From Lantana camara (taxonomy: Eukaryota > Streptophyta > Magnoliopsida > Lamiales > Verbenaceae): a DNA stretch of 64,000 nucleotides. Of this stretch, positions 19,701-31,505 are shown one piece after another. Every line of letters begins with the position of its first letter. Within the stretch, counting starts at the first letter, position 1. Both the position numbers and the translations under genes were made by a program. Location: positions 129,381,501 to 129,445,500 of the forward strand of contig CM074857.1 of the NCBI GenBank assembly GCA_037501455.1, given 5' to 3'. Below the pieces are notes generated by a model, which was given only the letters and a program-made list of their open reading frames with translations, searched no databases and was not told the origin of the DNA.

Positions 19701-22306
19701 AAAGTACAAAGGTCTTTAGTGACTTTTTTTTTTTTTTTCATGTTTTGATTGATTGGATGAGTTCTGATTGTCCACTGACATGGTCAGTGATATCATACTT
19801 GCATTTATTCATCTGGGCTCTTAATCTAGTTTTTTAGTTTGTAATATGATCTTACAGGCTCTGGTCTGCAGATGCAAGGCCCAAATTCTTGATCACTTTA
19901 ACTTGTTTTGTTCACCATTAATAGCAGTACTACATCATACATTTTGATACCTTATCTTGGCCCTTAAAATCCGTTCCTTTATGGTTTTGAGGGTATCTTG
20001 CTGGATGAAAATTCCATATGAACATTAGTTAGAAGTGCACTTTCTTAGTTAACAATAGAATACAGTAAAAAAAAATTACGCATTTATTGATACAATTTAC
20101 ATGAGTTTTGAGCTCGATGTAGTGGATGGACGTTGTTACATGCTTCTAATCCCCTTAATATGTTCAATATTTCTGACCATGTGCCCTAAATACACTTGAA
20201 AATTTTCAGGACTGCAACAACGAGGCCTTATTTGGTATTATGGAGAAGACGCTTCGATTGCTTGAGATGGGATTTACCGAGAACGAAATTTCAGCAGCTT
20301 TTGAGAAATGGGGTGAGTTGATTATGCAAATAGGAAAAGTATACAATTACTAAGTTCATCTGATGCGGTAAGAAAACCATTCTGAAAGTAAGACTAGTTT
20401 TCTTTGTGTTTGGTGATATTATGAACCTCTTTTCACTTTCAGAGGCAAAGAGATAAACTTGCTATGTTGCCAAATGAAATGAGCTCATCATGACTCTCTA
20501 AAAGATGATAAAGGAAATTCCTCTTTCAGATCTTTTATAAAAGTGATTTCCCTACTCCTTTTTGATATCCCATTTCGTTGCTTATCACTATATCCAACAT
20601 TTATATCGGGAGCCTCCATTATTGTGATTGAAAACTTCAAATGAGGAATATTAGGAATGCTGTCAAGTAGGGATTACTTTTCTTTTGCCATAAGTTGAAA
20701 TGATAGCACACATTTTGTCTTTTTCCTGAGTTGGTTATTTGCATCTTTCTCTCTTGACACATTATTTTTGTCGTTATCTTTCAGGTTCAGAAGCATCCTT
20801 GGAAGAGCTTGCTGAATCAATTGTTACTGGTATTGGCCCTAATACTCATAAGGTTCGTCTATTTCGTTATTAATAAGCTTTTTAGCTGTTTTCATATATA
20901 ATATCACCTTTGTAATGGATAGCCAACAGTAAGTTGTTTATGGTATTTTGCAGTATTCCTCAAACTCTTGGAGCAACTTGTTGAAAAGAAAGATGGGAGA
21001 TTGCTCAACTAGTCAGCCTTTCGACACATTTATAAAAACAGAGGAAAGCACTTCAGATGTTATAGCCCAAGTTGGGATTACTGACTTGCTACAGAAAATG
21101 AAAGGCAAGATGCCTAAAGAAGAAATCCCAGATGAATCAAACAACTGGAAGCAACCGAAAGAAGAATTTATGGAAGACCCAAACAATTCTGTTGGACTGA
21201 CGTGGCTAGAAGCAAGAAAAGAAAACTCCATCTCAACGAATAACCGATTGGCTACCTCTAGAAAACGGGTTGCCCGTATAACAAGTCTAGAATTAGATAC
21301 TAAGCCGACATTGTCCTTCCCAAACCCTTGTAGGAGCCTGAGTTTTGTGGTGGCTAAACCCCCTTATTTCCTTTATGGACACGTCACCAATTTATCTCAA
21401 GACTCTTGGGCCAAAATATCACAGTTTTTGTATTCACTTCAGCCTGAATTTGTGAATTCTCAAACATACTCGGCGTTGTGCAGACGAGAAGGCTATGTGC
21501 ATAACCTCTCAACAGAAGATAGGTTTCACATTTTTCCCAAGGGACCTGTGACTATTGAGGAAGCTATACCATATGCAAGAAAATGCTGGCCGTCTTGGGA
21601 TAACAGGAAGCAACTAACCTACATTGACTCCGATAGTACTAATACATCTTATATATGTGATAAGCTTTCAAGAATGATGGTTGAATCTAACGGGCTTCCA
21701 TCTCCTGAACAGCAGCGAGACCTTCTCCAACAATGTGAAAGAAAGAACCTAATGTGGGTTGGCAAAAACAAGTTGGGGCCCTTAGAACCCGAACACCTGG
21801 AGCGCATAATGGGCTACCCATTGCATCACAGTCGAGTTGCTGGACTTAGCTCAACAGAAAGAATTAAATTACTTAAAGGCTCTTTTCAGACAGATACATT
21901 GGGGTATCATCTTTCTGTCTTAAGGCGGTTGTATCCCGAAGGAGTGACGGTGTTGTCATTTTTCACCGGAATAGGTGGAGCTGAAGTTGCTTTGCATAGG
22001 CTTGACATTCGTTTGAAGGGTGTGGTTTGTGTGGAGCCGTGTGAGGTGAAGCGAAGGACTATGAAGAATTGGTGGGAGAATACCGCACAAAGTGGTGAGC
22101 TGATTCAGCTTGATGACATCCATAAGTTGTCAAGCAAAAAACTTGAGGAACTAATAAAAAGGTTCCGCGGATTTGATTTTGTGGTATGTCAGAATCCAAA
22201 CTCGGGTGCAAATAGTGATAGCTTGACTGGTTTAGATTTTTCTATGTTTGCAGAGTTTGTAAGAATATTGCAACGAGTTAGGTCTACAATGGGGAGCAAT
22301 AGATGA
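16700..22306 (+). CDS. DRM3: DRM3-type (catalytically altered) domains-rearranged DNA methyltransferase
   Basis: The start ATG (17066-17068) is the last codon of its exon. Coding exons follow at 17175-17303, 17599-17695, 17830-17876, 18128-18208, 18549-18641, 19027-19132, 19599-19711, 20210-20312, 20785-20852 and 20954-22306, giving about 730 aa. Three UBA domains are visible (about 60-91, 165-205 and 240-278, including MGFAPSLVDKAI and MGFTENEISAAF). The methyltransferase domain fills the last exon with the rearranged motif order of DRMs: ERIMGYP precedes the AdoMet motif LSFFTGIGGAEVALHRL (about 608-624). At motif IV, where active DRM2 has a Pro-Cys, this protein reads CQNPNSGANS (about 690), so the catalytic Cys is absent. 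Arabidopsis DRM3 is a catalytically mutated DRM2 paralogue that promotes RNA-directed DNA methylation; a regulatory, non-catalytic role is inferred here. Confidence 0.9.
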
Positions 22307-22799
22307 TAGATCTGCTACAGGTCTCGTTTGTGATACTATATTGACATTTTTATTCCGGTAGTCACTTAATCTATTCCATCATACATGCATGGTCCGTGTA
22401 GGTTTTGCCAAATAATGTTTACTATTGCCTGTCCTTTTCAAGGGGGTGTTTACTAAGCTTGTTATGTTTATGCATGTAAGGACTATGAATGTTAGTGATA
22501 ATAAGTAAACATGCGTTTACAGTTCATGTTCCAAACTTTGAAGCATGCATGTTTATTTTTGTTAGAGTGTTTACTTTGTGTGTTTGTATGGGCATGATAG
22601 GGGTAAAATACTATTTTACCCCTGTCTATAATTTAAAGATAAGTGCACCACCACCTCAACCCATGTCTCATAGTATGGGAAGGGTTTGCCACGGAGGCAT
22701 GCATGAGTTGGATACCGCTGCACATAAAAAATAGTGTTGATCCAACTATCATAATAAATACATTCAGTCAATTAACATCTAAAAACAAGGAATACAAAA

Positions 22800-23161
22800 G
22801 ATACCTCCAAGTAAGTATCCCACTGCTCCGGTTCAGCCTCAACGGTGAAGGTAGTAGAGTTCCAACCGAAGCCACTAGTGCCTAATGCAGTACATATTTG
22901 GAAATATGTCTTTTTCCAAGATGTATACTTTCATGAAATATTAGGATCACCTTTTAAATCCGTGTTCGGCATGTAGACTTTCAGACGTTGTTCCAACTGT
23001 CCAATAAACCCCGTTCGAAATCCATTAGGAGACTTCCATCCAGATTGAATTATGTCACGAAATGCAAGTAGTAAGTTCTGCTCCTCTGTCACTGTCCATG
23101 CCCTCCTCGATTTGATTTCCCTTCTTGAAGTTCCAGTCCCCAGTGGAGTTGCCGACGACAT
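22800..23161 (-). pseudogene. PIF/Harbinger ORF1, Myb/SANT-like DNA-binding protein with an in-frame stop
   Basis: Reading starts MSSATPLGTG at 23161 and shows the Trp-rich helix pattern of this family (RAWTVTEEQNLLLAFRDI, then FRTGFIGQLEQRL). The same frame meets a TGA at 22933-22931, then resumes with family-like sequence (SWKKTYFQICTALGTSGFGW ... EPEQWDTYLE) to about 22810. One stop therefore splits an otherwise conserved domain, unless a small intron removes it. ORF1 normally works with the transposase for binding the element ends and nuclear import. No other product fits. Confidence 0.7.
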
Positions 23162-23536
23162 CTACAATAGTTGCAGAGAGATGTTACATTATTTTAGGAT
23201 AATTAAATATGGAGGATAAGGCCATCAAAAAGAGAAAAGAAAACTTTCTAAAAATAAATACAGACCACAAAACAAATTCAAATCACAAATACATATAGTA
23301 TCAACAACGCATTAAAATCCATATAGGCATACTGTACATATCAAATGACATCCGAATATATTTGAGTTAGAGTTTACATTAGAATAATAAAACATAAAAC
23401 TCAAATGCATCAGATTTTAACATCAAACATGAATAGCAAACAACATTAAAACATCATTAATGGAAGCGCCATTGATGCAATTTGAAGAACATATTTTAGA
23501 TGGGAAAATTCAATGGCATTGAACGTGTCACACGCA

Positions 23537-24915
23537 CTAATCCACACGACTGCGGTGTCTCCACTGATTATACATTGACTCTGCCAACTGATCTCTCATG
23601 GCTGTCCATTGAGTCGATGTCTCTACGTGTTCGATAACATTAGCATTATCATCACAATCGTTTACAATGTCCTTCCCGACCAACGCTTCTATAGGATCGA
23701 CATCCATCTCCCGACGGATAAAGTTATGCAACAGACAACAAGCTAAGATAATTTTGTTCTGTGTTTCAATAGGATAGAAGGACATGCTGCGGAGTATTGC
23801 CCATCGCTCCTTCAAAATACCAAAACACCTCTCTATGCAATTTCGTGCTTTGGCATGTCTATTGTTGAACAGCTCTCTTGCGTTATGTGGCCTGTTTGCA
23901 CCACCATCCCATTCGTTAATGTGATAACGAATGCCACGATACGGGGCCAAGAAACCCTCTCCATTAGTATACCCCGCGTCGCATAGATAATAATTTCCTG
24001 AGCATGTATTCAAGAATTTTCAAATTATAAGTTGGTGCACACAAAAAACTAACTAGAGAACAATAATTTCACAAAGAAAAAAACAGAACATACCACGTGG
24101 AACTTTAAATCGCTTTGGGCGGTATATTGCATCGCGAAGCACCCTTCCATCAGCTGCCGAACCTTCCCAACCAGTTAAAACATACACAAAGTTCATATTC
24201 CTATCACAAACACCTAGCATATTGATGCTGCAGATGGACTTTCTAGACCGATACCTAGCTTGTTCGGTAACTGGGACACGAACAGGGATATAAGTTCCAT
24301 CCAAAGCACCAAGACAACCCTGACATTATGATATAGTTAGCTACTAAGCATGAAATACAACCATGAAAGATTATGGTTAATAAAATATACCTTGAACCAC
24401 TTCCAACGGTCATCATCGCAGTGGGCATCTACAGGGTCAGGCCTCACAAGGAAAAGGTCATGGCATCTCATTATTGCATCAAGAACATGGTTGAATCGGA
24501 TGGACACCGTGCGAGACGACCTTTTGAAAGGCTTCTTAATAACTCTTACCTTCTGATGATGGCTGATAATGCTAAGGAACATTGCAACCTGCTCGTGTAT
24601 GGATACAACACGAGTACTCCTAAGACCTCCACGTTGTTCAAGAATCAAACACAGTTTACGGAAAGGACCACGACCTAATCTCAATAGATCTATACAATCT
24701 TGTTCTTTTTCTGAGATAAGTCCATGCAAATGTTCAATCTGAGCAGTTATCTTACTAAGAATTTGGTACTTTGCACGAACCCTTTCGATCGAACGTCTCC
24801 CATTCAACACACCCGAATTAATTAGTAACAAGACAAGCAGCATTATTCGAACTACTTGCGTACGCATCATTTCCAAGATCAGAAGATCTTCACCATCATC
24901 GTCGTGCAAATCCAT
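23537..24915 (-). CDS. PIF/Harbinger transposase (DDE_Tnp_4, ALP1-like), three exons
   Basis: Minus-strand exons 24915..24391, 24319..24094 and 23997..23537 join in frame to 403 aa with good GT-AG borders. The N-terminal part has the helix-turn-helix typical of the family (HEQVAMFLSIISHHQ). The catalytic acids are visible: D in ALDGTYIPV, D in YYLCDAGYTN and E in NCIERCFGILKERW. I see no stop or frameshift, so this copy could encode an active nuclease. Domesticated relatives (ALP1, HARBI1) share the fold, but the flanking inverted repeats argue that this is still a transposon gene. Confidence 0.9.
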
Positions 24916-25968
24916 TTCCAGAAACTAAAATGAAATTTTACGGTAAACAATGATCCATCATGATTAAACTTGAATTATAATGTGTTTTATGTTGTACATT
25001 TACACGAAAAAAGAAAAATTTCCCGATGTATCTGCAGTAACAATCTCGACAAAAAAACCACAAAAATTACAAAAAAAAGAAGTCCACAAATCCAAACATA
25101 TAAATGGGAAATAAACAGAGCATAATCACCAAATAGCACTTACGAACAAATGACAATCAACTCAGTAAATAAAAATTTAGATCCACACACAATTGGACAC
25201 TCACCTCCTACACTCACTTTTGCTCCAAACTAGTTGAAATTCAGAACTCAGAATTCTCCTCGCTTCAGGGGCGTGAAACCGCTATAATATATTTCTTGCT
25301 GAGCCCATTTCAATTTTACGGAGCAAATTAAATAAAAGAGATTCAGACATGATATTAAAGAAATATCCGGCGGGACAACCCAAATTTGTGGCGCCATGGA
25401 GCTAAACCGAAAATTTTGAGATAGCAAATGGAACTAAATTTCCCGCAAAACCTATACGTTTCGCGGGCGGCTAATTGAACACTGTAGCAATGGCAATTAG
25501 ACGTAAATTTCAGCAACTCCTGGACTTCATCGTAATTTTCCACGCCATGTTAAAATCATATCTGCCATCACACGCCAATGTTGCGTGTGATGTAGGACAT
25601 GTTTAAACACCAAAATCACATGGGCCTCCGTTTATCACACGGGCCTTAGCTCATGAAAAGTAAACAACTAATTAGGCATGACAAGGCCCACCAACATGCA
25701 TAATTCGTATTAGTAAACAAGCCCCAAGTAGTTTAAGCCAGAGAGGGATAAAATTGATAAAAATTGTGGGGTCTATTATTATTATTATTTTTTTAATAAG
25801 TAAAAAATTGAAGATACTTGAATCATTTTGATTTTTGAAAAGGTCAATTTTGAAACGCGATAACATAATAATAAGAGACAACATATGTAGTTTGAAATTT
25901 GAATAGGAATTTTTTCATTAGGTGAAATGAAATTAACTTCATTTATTTATCCCAACTTAGTAAAGAAG

Positions 25969-27175
25969 TTAGGCCGCGTTTACTTTTCCGTTGAACGCAT
26001 GTTTATGGGCTTTAACATGGCTTGTGCCAGCCCGTGTCAATTGGCATGACAAGTCATGATATTTGAACACGCCAAATTTGCGTGTTTAATTGCAGCCCAA
26101 ATTAACATGAGATGGAATATTACTATTCTGTCCAATTTCACCCGTTAATTACAACCATTTGCCATTGAGAATAGTGATAACTGCTTTCATCGTGTTTGTT
26201 GGCGGCGAGTGAAGGTATGTTTCTATGAAATTTGATTCAGGATGAAACTTGAATTTATTCATGCCTTTCTTGGGGATATTTTGTAATCGGTTGCGGTATG
26301 TGAAATCTGATTTGGCAATGGAGTGGCCGGAGCTAGAGTGGTGGCTCACTGCGGTTTGCCCAGATCTGATTTGGCGAGGAAAGTGAGAGAAGATGGGGCT
26401 GGAAGGGGGTAAAAAAACAGAGGATGGTGGTCGGGCGTTGGAGGCGGCGACCGACTGAAGTGGTAAGACGTCGGAGGTGGTGGTGGCGAGGCTCTTTCCC
26501 CTTTTTCTCTGATCTGGGGCGAGGGGAAGGAGAGAAAGAAGACGGAGATGTTGCTGACTGAAGAGAGCAAAGAGACGGAAAGAGAGAGAGAGAGTGCGGC
26601 GGCGCTCTGACCGGAGTAGGCCATTATTCCTATTCTTTTTACCATTTTCCGTCAGCAGCCACTGGAAGGCCCTATTTACCACCTTCCGTCGGCCGATTCA
26701 TGGTTTTTGGCTCTCGTTGTACTTGTAATTTCATAGAAATAATTGTTGGAATAGATCAATTTGGTGTTGTGAATCAGAATCATTCACCACCTCTCTGGAA
26801 ATTATTTAATTGAACTCCACTTATTCATCTTGTTGGGTTACATAATGATAATGATGATTAAATTATTAAATAATCATTTTTTTCATAGGTTTTGCAGTCT
26901 ACTTATTCGGATAATGTGCAACCTCAAACACCAGGGGAAAGAATTAGGGCTCCGAAAAAGGAGGCGGTACAAAGATTGGACACAATTTTGGGGGCTATAA
27001 GTGTAATTTTCCTTTAATCTAGCAATATCCTTGGTTGAAAGTAAACACCAAACTTAAAAATAACCCATCAAACATGAAGCGCGAATAAAAAAAGTAAACA
27101 TCAGACTAATACCTAAACATGACATGTAATATCACAACATGTATTATCACACCTAAAAAAGTAAACGCGGCCTAA
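25969..27175. mobile_element. non-autonomous Harbinger-like element, about 1.2 kb
   Basis: Perfect inverted repeats GGCCGCGTTTACTTTT (from 25972) and AAAAGTAAACGCGGCC (ending at 27172) bound 1201 bp, with TTA at 25969-25971 and TAA at 27173-27175. The termini share the GTTTACT core with the neighbouring transposase-bearing element. No transposase is encoded. The interior at 26300-26660 is G/C-rich, with long open frames on the minus strand that match nothing I recognise; it may be captured host DNA. Confidence 0.75.
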
Positions 27176-28040
27176 AGTGAAAATAAATAAAGTTGCTAAA
27201 GCGAAACTTGGTAAGAAACGTTCAAGTAAACTCTACAAGAGTCGTGGTTTACTCTGGAAAGAAGCTTCTGCAACAGGTGCAAGGGCGGCCACACCTGCCA
27301 CGAAGAAATCCTGAACCTGAAAATGTTAAATCAAATCAAATAAGCAGCAGTGCAGAATTCGGATTTCGGACCTCACAGAATCGAACCCAAGCAGCTAACT
27401 CTTATCATTTTTGCGTGCAGTGATCCTATTCCTCTCAGTTTGTCTTTTATTTCCTTCGAAATGGTGCTTTTTTCGCTTTCCCTTTGTACCTTTTCCATGC
27501 TTTTGTTCTAAATATGTGGGTATTTTTGTTGGTTTTATTAGCAGAAACCAAAATTGGTAACTGAAAAGCTCTACTTCTTTTGGAAAGTTGTAATCTTTAC
27601 TCTTGTTTAATTGGGTATTCAGCGAAATGGGTGCCTTTTCGCCCCTTTTCTTTCATGAATCTTCTTATATGAACATCTTTGAAATTGGTATGTATCTTTG
27701 AGCTGTATGTGCGTGCATACAATTGAAGGGATTTGAAGATTATGGATCACTGACGCAAAAATGATGCGAGTTAATGCTTGGTGGTGCTGATCGGACATCT
27801 TGTGTCTTCATATCTTGCATCACTTCATCAGGTTCTGATCAATTCCTTTTCAGCAATATTCAATTTTGTCATAGCTAGCAGTGTGAGCATATTGAACTTA
27901 ACATAATACGAGCTTTATCTGTTGGATCGATAGCTTGATTTGTACCTGAGATACCAACTTGTCTCATCTGCACGTATGAATTGCAAATACAGCTGGGAAA
28001 ACTGTGGATGAACATCTTGTAAAATTCTTGAGTAGCTATC
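27176..28040. other. intergenic plus 3' flank of the inositol transporter
   Basis: A 76-codon plus-strand open frame (27193-27423) is not recognised, and I do not call it a gene. The stretch 27880-28040 is probably the 3' UTR of the minus-strand transporter. Confidence 0.4.
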
Positions 28041-30556
28041 TTACAACTCCAATGCAGCCTCTTTGGGAGGTTTCTTTCTCCACTTGTCAAGGGGATTGTA
28101 ACCTTTCTCCAACATCTTCTCCACTTCAGGAAACTCAAGCCCTTTGGTCTCCGGTACGAGGAAGAATATAGCGACGAGCCCAAGAAGCGAGAAACCCGCA
28201 AACAGTAGGAAGGTTCCGGAAGGCCCGAGGTGCTCAGTCAGTGTCAAGAATGTTTCACTGACTAGTAGATTCGAACTCCAGTTAGCCATGGCAGCAATGC
28301 CGCCTCCGAGGCCTCTGAACTTGAGTGGATATATCTCTGAGTTGACAATCCATGGCACAGTACCCATACCGGGCGAGTAGACAATGATGTACAGTCCCAG
28401 GAATATCACTGCCAAGAACCCAACCCTGCTTGGACACCCTTCTGTGTACCATGTTCGCTTTGCTCCTTTGCATGCTCCTTTTACGGCATCGTTCAATGCC
28501 AGACATGACCCATCTTGGTACTGAAAAATTTTCATCATTTTTGGATCATGAGAAAGGGGTTTTAAGTATTCTCTTAAGGGATAATTACACCGGAATGTCT
28601 TGAGGTTCCTTAATTTCTCAAACGTCCCCTGAAGTTTGAGAGATTACAAAAACTTCCCTTGACATACCGTGAGCTTTGGCCTAATGCATTCTACTGTAGT
28701 CATAAATTTTATTGAGACATCAATCAGTAAGTGTTAAGAGGGAAAAATAGGGTGTTCATAAAAAATTAGAGATGATATTGTCGAGCCTCACCAATCCAAA
28801 CATCAGGGTATGTCATTGTAATTATCCCTTTTTTCAATCAGCATGTAAAAGTCAGTATTTTTGGACTCACCACATTGGATGCGGAGCAGAAACCGCAATT
28901 GTTGCTTTTCTTCAGGCATTTCATGCATCCCCAAGATGATGGATCATCAGCTTTTGTATAAGCCGGGCAAGTAGAACCGGCACCAAAATATTCAACCTCG
29001 GCCTTGCTGATTTTGGGGGCAGTGACAGAGGCTTCATGGAAGACAATAGATAAGGCGACGAGGCAGGAAATGATTCCAATCATGGAAACGATCATGAATC
29101 TCCTCCTTCCATAGCGGTCTACAAAACACATGCTGACTACAGAGCCAATGGCATTTAGGCCCGAAGTGATGAGGGAGAGTGCCATTGCTGTGTTGTTTGA
29201 CGCAAATCCTGCAAACTGGATGATGGATGGGCTGTAGTACATGACAGTGTTAATACCCACAAACTGCTGCGCCACCTGAACTGCAACTCCGGCATAAAGC
29301 CCCCTTCTTACCACATCGCTTTTCCATGCATCGGCTAATTGTCTGAACAGGCCACCTTCACCCACACCCTCCTTCCTCTCCTCCTCAACAGATATTTTCA
29401 GGGCCTGCACCTCGTGCTCGACTTCTTCCGAAGGGTAAATTCTTTCTAAGATGGCTGTTGCCTCCTCCTCTTTACCCTGTCGATTGTCGAAGCAGACATT
29501 ATTGAATATTAAACATGTATGTGTAGTATTGAAGGCTTTTACGTGCATTATGGTGATGAATAGATAATCGCACATTTCTGTAAAGCCATCTTGGTGACTC
29601 TGGGAGAGACAGCATCAAAATGAACTGAATGAGTGCAGGAAGACCAGCAACCCCCAACATCCAGCGCCACGTTCCAACGACCTAAAAAGGATACCTAGAT
29701 CGCTGAATAACGATGAAAGACAGATTCAAGAAACCCAACGGGGATGGAGAAGGGAACAAGAAGTTACATGGGTGAACGCCAAGTTGGTGAGATACGCAAT
29801 GAATTGCCCGAACGTGATGAGGAAACCGTTTGTGCTGACAAGAGCTCCTCTGATCCTGTGAGGCGAAGCTTCTGAAATGTAAAGAGGAGCTGTCATGGAT
29901 GCCATACCAACTCCAAATCCCACGAAAACTCTCCCTACGATGATCATCCATGGTGCCGGAGAAGCAGCCATGACAATTGCTCCAGCAAAAAAGAGGGCAT
30001 CAGCTACCAATATCGATATTCTTCTGCCAAATCTGTCGTTTATCCATCCGCCACCCGCAGCACCGATGATGGCACCGGCCACCGCCATGCTCACAATGGT
30101 TTCCTTCAATATGATGCAACATACATAAGAAGAGGTCAGAAATTGATTCGGAAACAGAATGGATTGATATTAGTATTACTGAGAGAAACCAAGCACAATC
30201 AAACAATGGTAATACATTCTTGGTACAGGTAAGAACAGACCTGCAGCCATGTCTTCCTGTCAACAGAATGGAAATCCTCGCGTATGTAGAGGAGAGCTCC
30301 AGAAATAACACCTGCACTCAAATTAAATGAAATGTGCGATCACACAAGGCCTTAGTTTTGCCGAACATGTACGTATATACACATATATATATATATGTTG
30401 TTGGTTTGATATATATATACCAGTGTCATAACCAAAGAGGAGGCCTCCAATGCCAGCCGTTAAGGCTAACCGGGCAACGTAAGGTGTTCTCCACGTCGTT
30501 TTCCAACATTCCGTGAATTCGGTTTTATCTGTGCGTGTAACTCCTGCTTCAACCAT
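28041..30556 (-). CDS. INT4: INT4-like inositol/H+ symporter (major facilitator superfamily)
   Basis: Minus-strand exons 30556..30421, 30311..30241, 30103..29768, 29681..29574, 29476..28871 and 28520..28041 give 578 aa, close to Arabidopsis INT4. The start is ATG at 30556 ([18 protein letters not shown]). Sugar-porter signatures are clear: [66 protein letters not shown] and VPETKGLEF. Between helices 9 and 10 lies the large Cys-rich extracellular loop ([14 protein letters not shown]) found in INT2-INT4. The expected role is proton-coupled uptake of myo-inositol across the plasma membrane; the paralogue call rests on end-to-end similarity. The donor of the fourth exon (AAT|GTGCGA) is weak. Intron 5 carries a MITE-like insertion. 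Confidence 0.93.
28578..28828. mobile_element. MITE-like insertion in the last INT4 intron
   Basis: The segment begins GGGATAATTAC and ends with its exact complement GTAATTATCCC, giving 11-bp inverted ends around about 250 bp of non-coding DNA. The same terminal word appears at 36369-36379, so it belongs to a dispersed family. No clear target duplication is seen. Confidence 0.55.
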
Positions 30557-30887
30557 CTTCAACTCACCTCATGTATGCAGAAAAGATTGTGCCAAGTTTA
30601 TCTTCCTAACAACTTCTTGAAATGTAATTCACATATGTATAGATACATGCAATTTGCGGCCATAAATGGTTCGGCCTAAGTTTAGTTAATTGCACGGAAA
30701 GGATTATTGACCTTTGGACTCAAGAAAAATGTGTTGGGTATATATATAGTATAGTAGAGTATGAACATTCCTTTTGGATATATGGTTGTGGACTTGGAGA
30801 AAAGTGAATGTGGAGCGTTTCTGCATGATATTCACTTTCTAACCTACTTATCTATCTATCTATGGGTGTTTTCATGGGTGTTTCTTT

Positions 30888-31025
30888 CCGATCAGATGTA
30901 ATTTTTTTTTTATTTTGTTTTAACACACACCCCAAGTGGACCAAGGGATTCGAACCCGGGACATTGCCTTCGAGAAAGAACCCTCAGACCACTTGATCAA
31001 CCCCTGTTGGCCCGATCAGATGTAA
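30888..31025 (-). mobile_element. short tRNA-derived SINE (minus-oriented) with perfect 14-bp target duplication
   Basis: The element lies at 30902-31011 between two identical copies of CCGATCAGATGTAA (30888-30901 and 31012-31025). Read on the minus strand it starts GCCAACAGGGGTTGATCAAG, contains a pol III box B (GGTTCGAATCC) and ends in an A-rich tail. The head resembles a tRNA-Ser/Leu-like sequence. The body is only about 90 bp, with no separate 3' domain. A second copy lies at 46791. Confidence 0.9.
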
Positions 31026-31029
31026 ATTG

Positions 31030-31505
31030 ATATAATTGTTTGTCATTTCATTATTTAATTTATTTATTTCAAAAATTAATAGCTAATATGTCTTTAATCT
31101 ATGTCTGTTTGATCTCTTGGACTCTTTTTTTTCATTTTTTTATTTTTTTCTTTTTGTCCACTTTGTTTTCTTAAGTTTTTCGCTTCTCTTTTCTTTTCAT
31201 TTATTTATTTTTTTTATCACTCCACTATTAACTTATCTTTTCTCTCTCTCTCTCTCTCTTTTCTAATAACTTCTCTTTTCTTACCTCATTTTAATTTTTT
31301 TCTTTTCTTTTTCTATATAATTTTTTTTCTCTTCATATTTTAATTTTTCTTAACTAATATAACATCATCCTATACTATTTATTTATCATAATTTTGTAAT
31401 TATATTAAATATAATTATAAAATATATATATTAATATAAAAATTAATTTTAATATACTTAGATAACAGTAAATTTGCACACGCATAGAATGTGTCGGGTT
31501 ACTGG
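31030..31505 (+). mobile_element. Helitron-like 3' terminus preceded by CT/AT-rich body
   Basis: At 31477-31505 a small hairpin (CACAC ... tGTG) is followed by TTACTGG and then T, matching the Helitron 3' rule of a hairpin followed by CTRR with insertion before T. The A/T- and CT-rich stretch upstream resembles that before the second copy ending at 48702. The 5' end is not located, so the left coordinate is a guess. No Rep/helicase gene is present. Confidence 0.5.

Larger units (their letters stand above)
22440..25728 (-). mobile_element. autonomous-type PIF/Harbinger DNA transposon
   Basis: Terminal inverted repeats GGGGTGTTTACTAA (from 22443) and the reverse complement GGGGCTTGTTTACTAA (ending at 25725) bound about 3.28 kb. 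They are flanked by AAG at 22440-22442 and 25726-25728, a possible 3-bp target duplication; the left border is ambiguous by one base. Inside, both on the minus strand, are the two genes expected of this superfamily: a transposase and a Myb/SANT-like protein. The insertion lies just past the DRM3 3' end. AAG is unlike the usual TWA duplication. Confidence 0.8.

Noticed and set aside
26149..26682. 177-codon minus-strand protein
   Set aside because: Low-complexity Ser/Pro/Arg composition inside a Harbinger-like element; not recognisable as a domain.
27193..27423. 76-codon plus-strand ORF
   Set aside because: Starts at a TTG-like codon, no domain recognised, and lies in repeat-rich flank.
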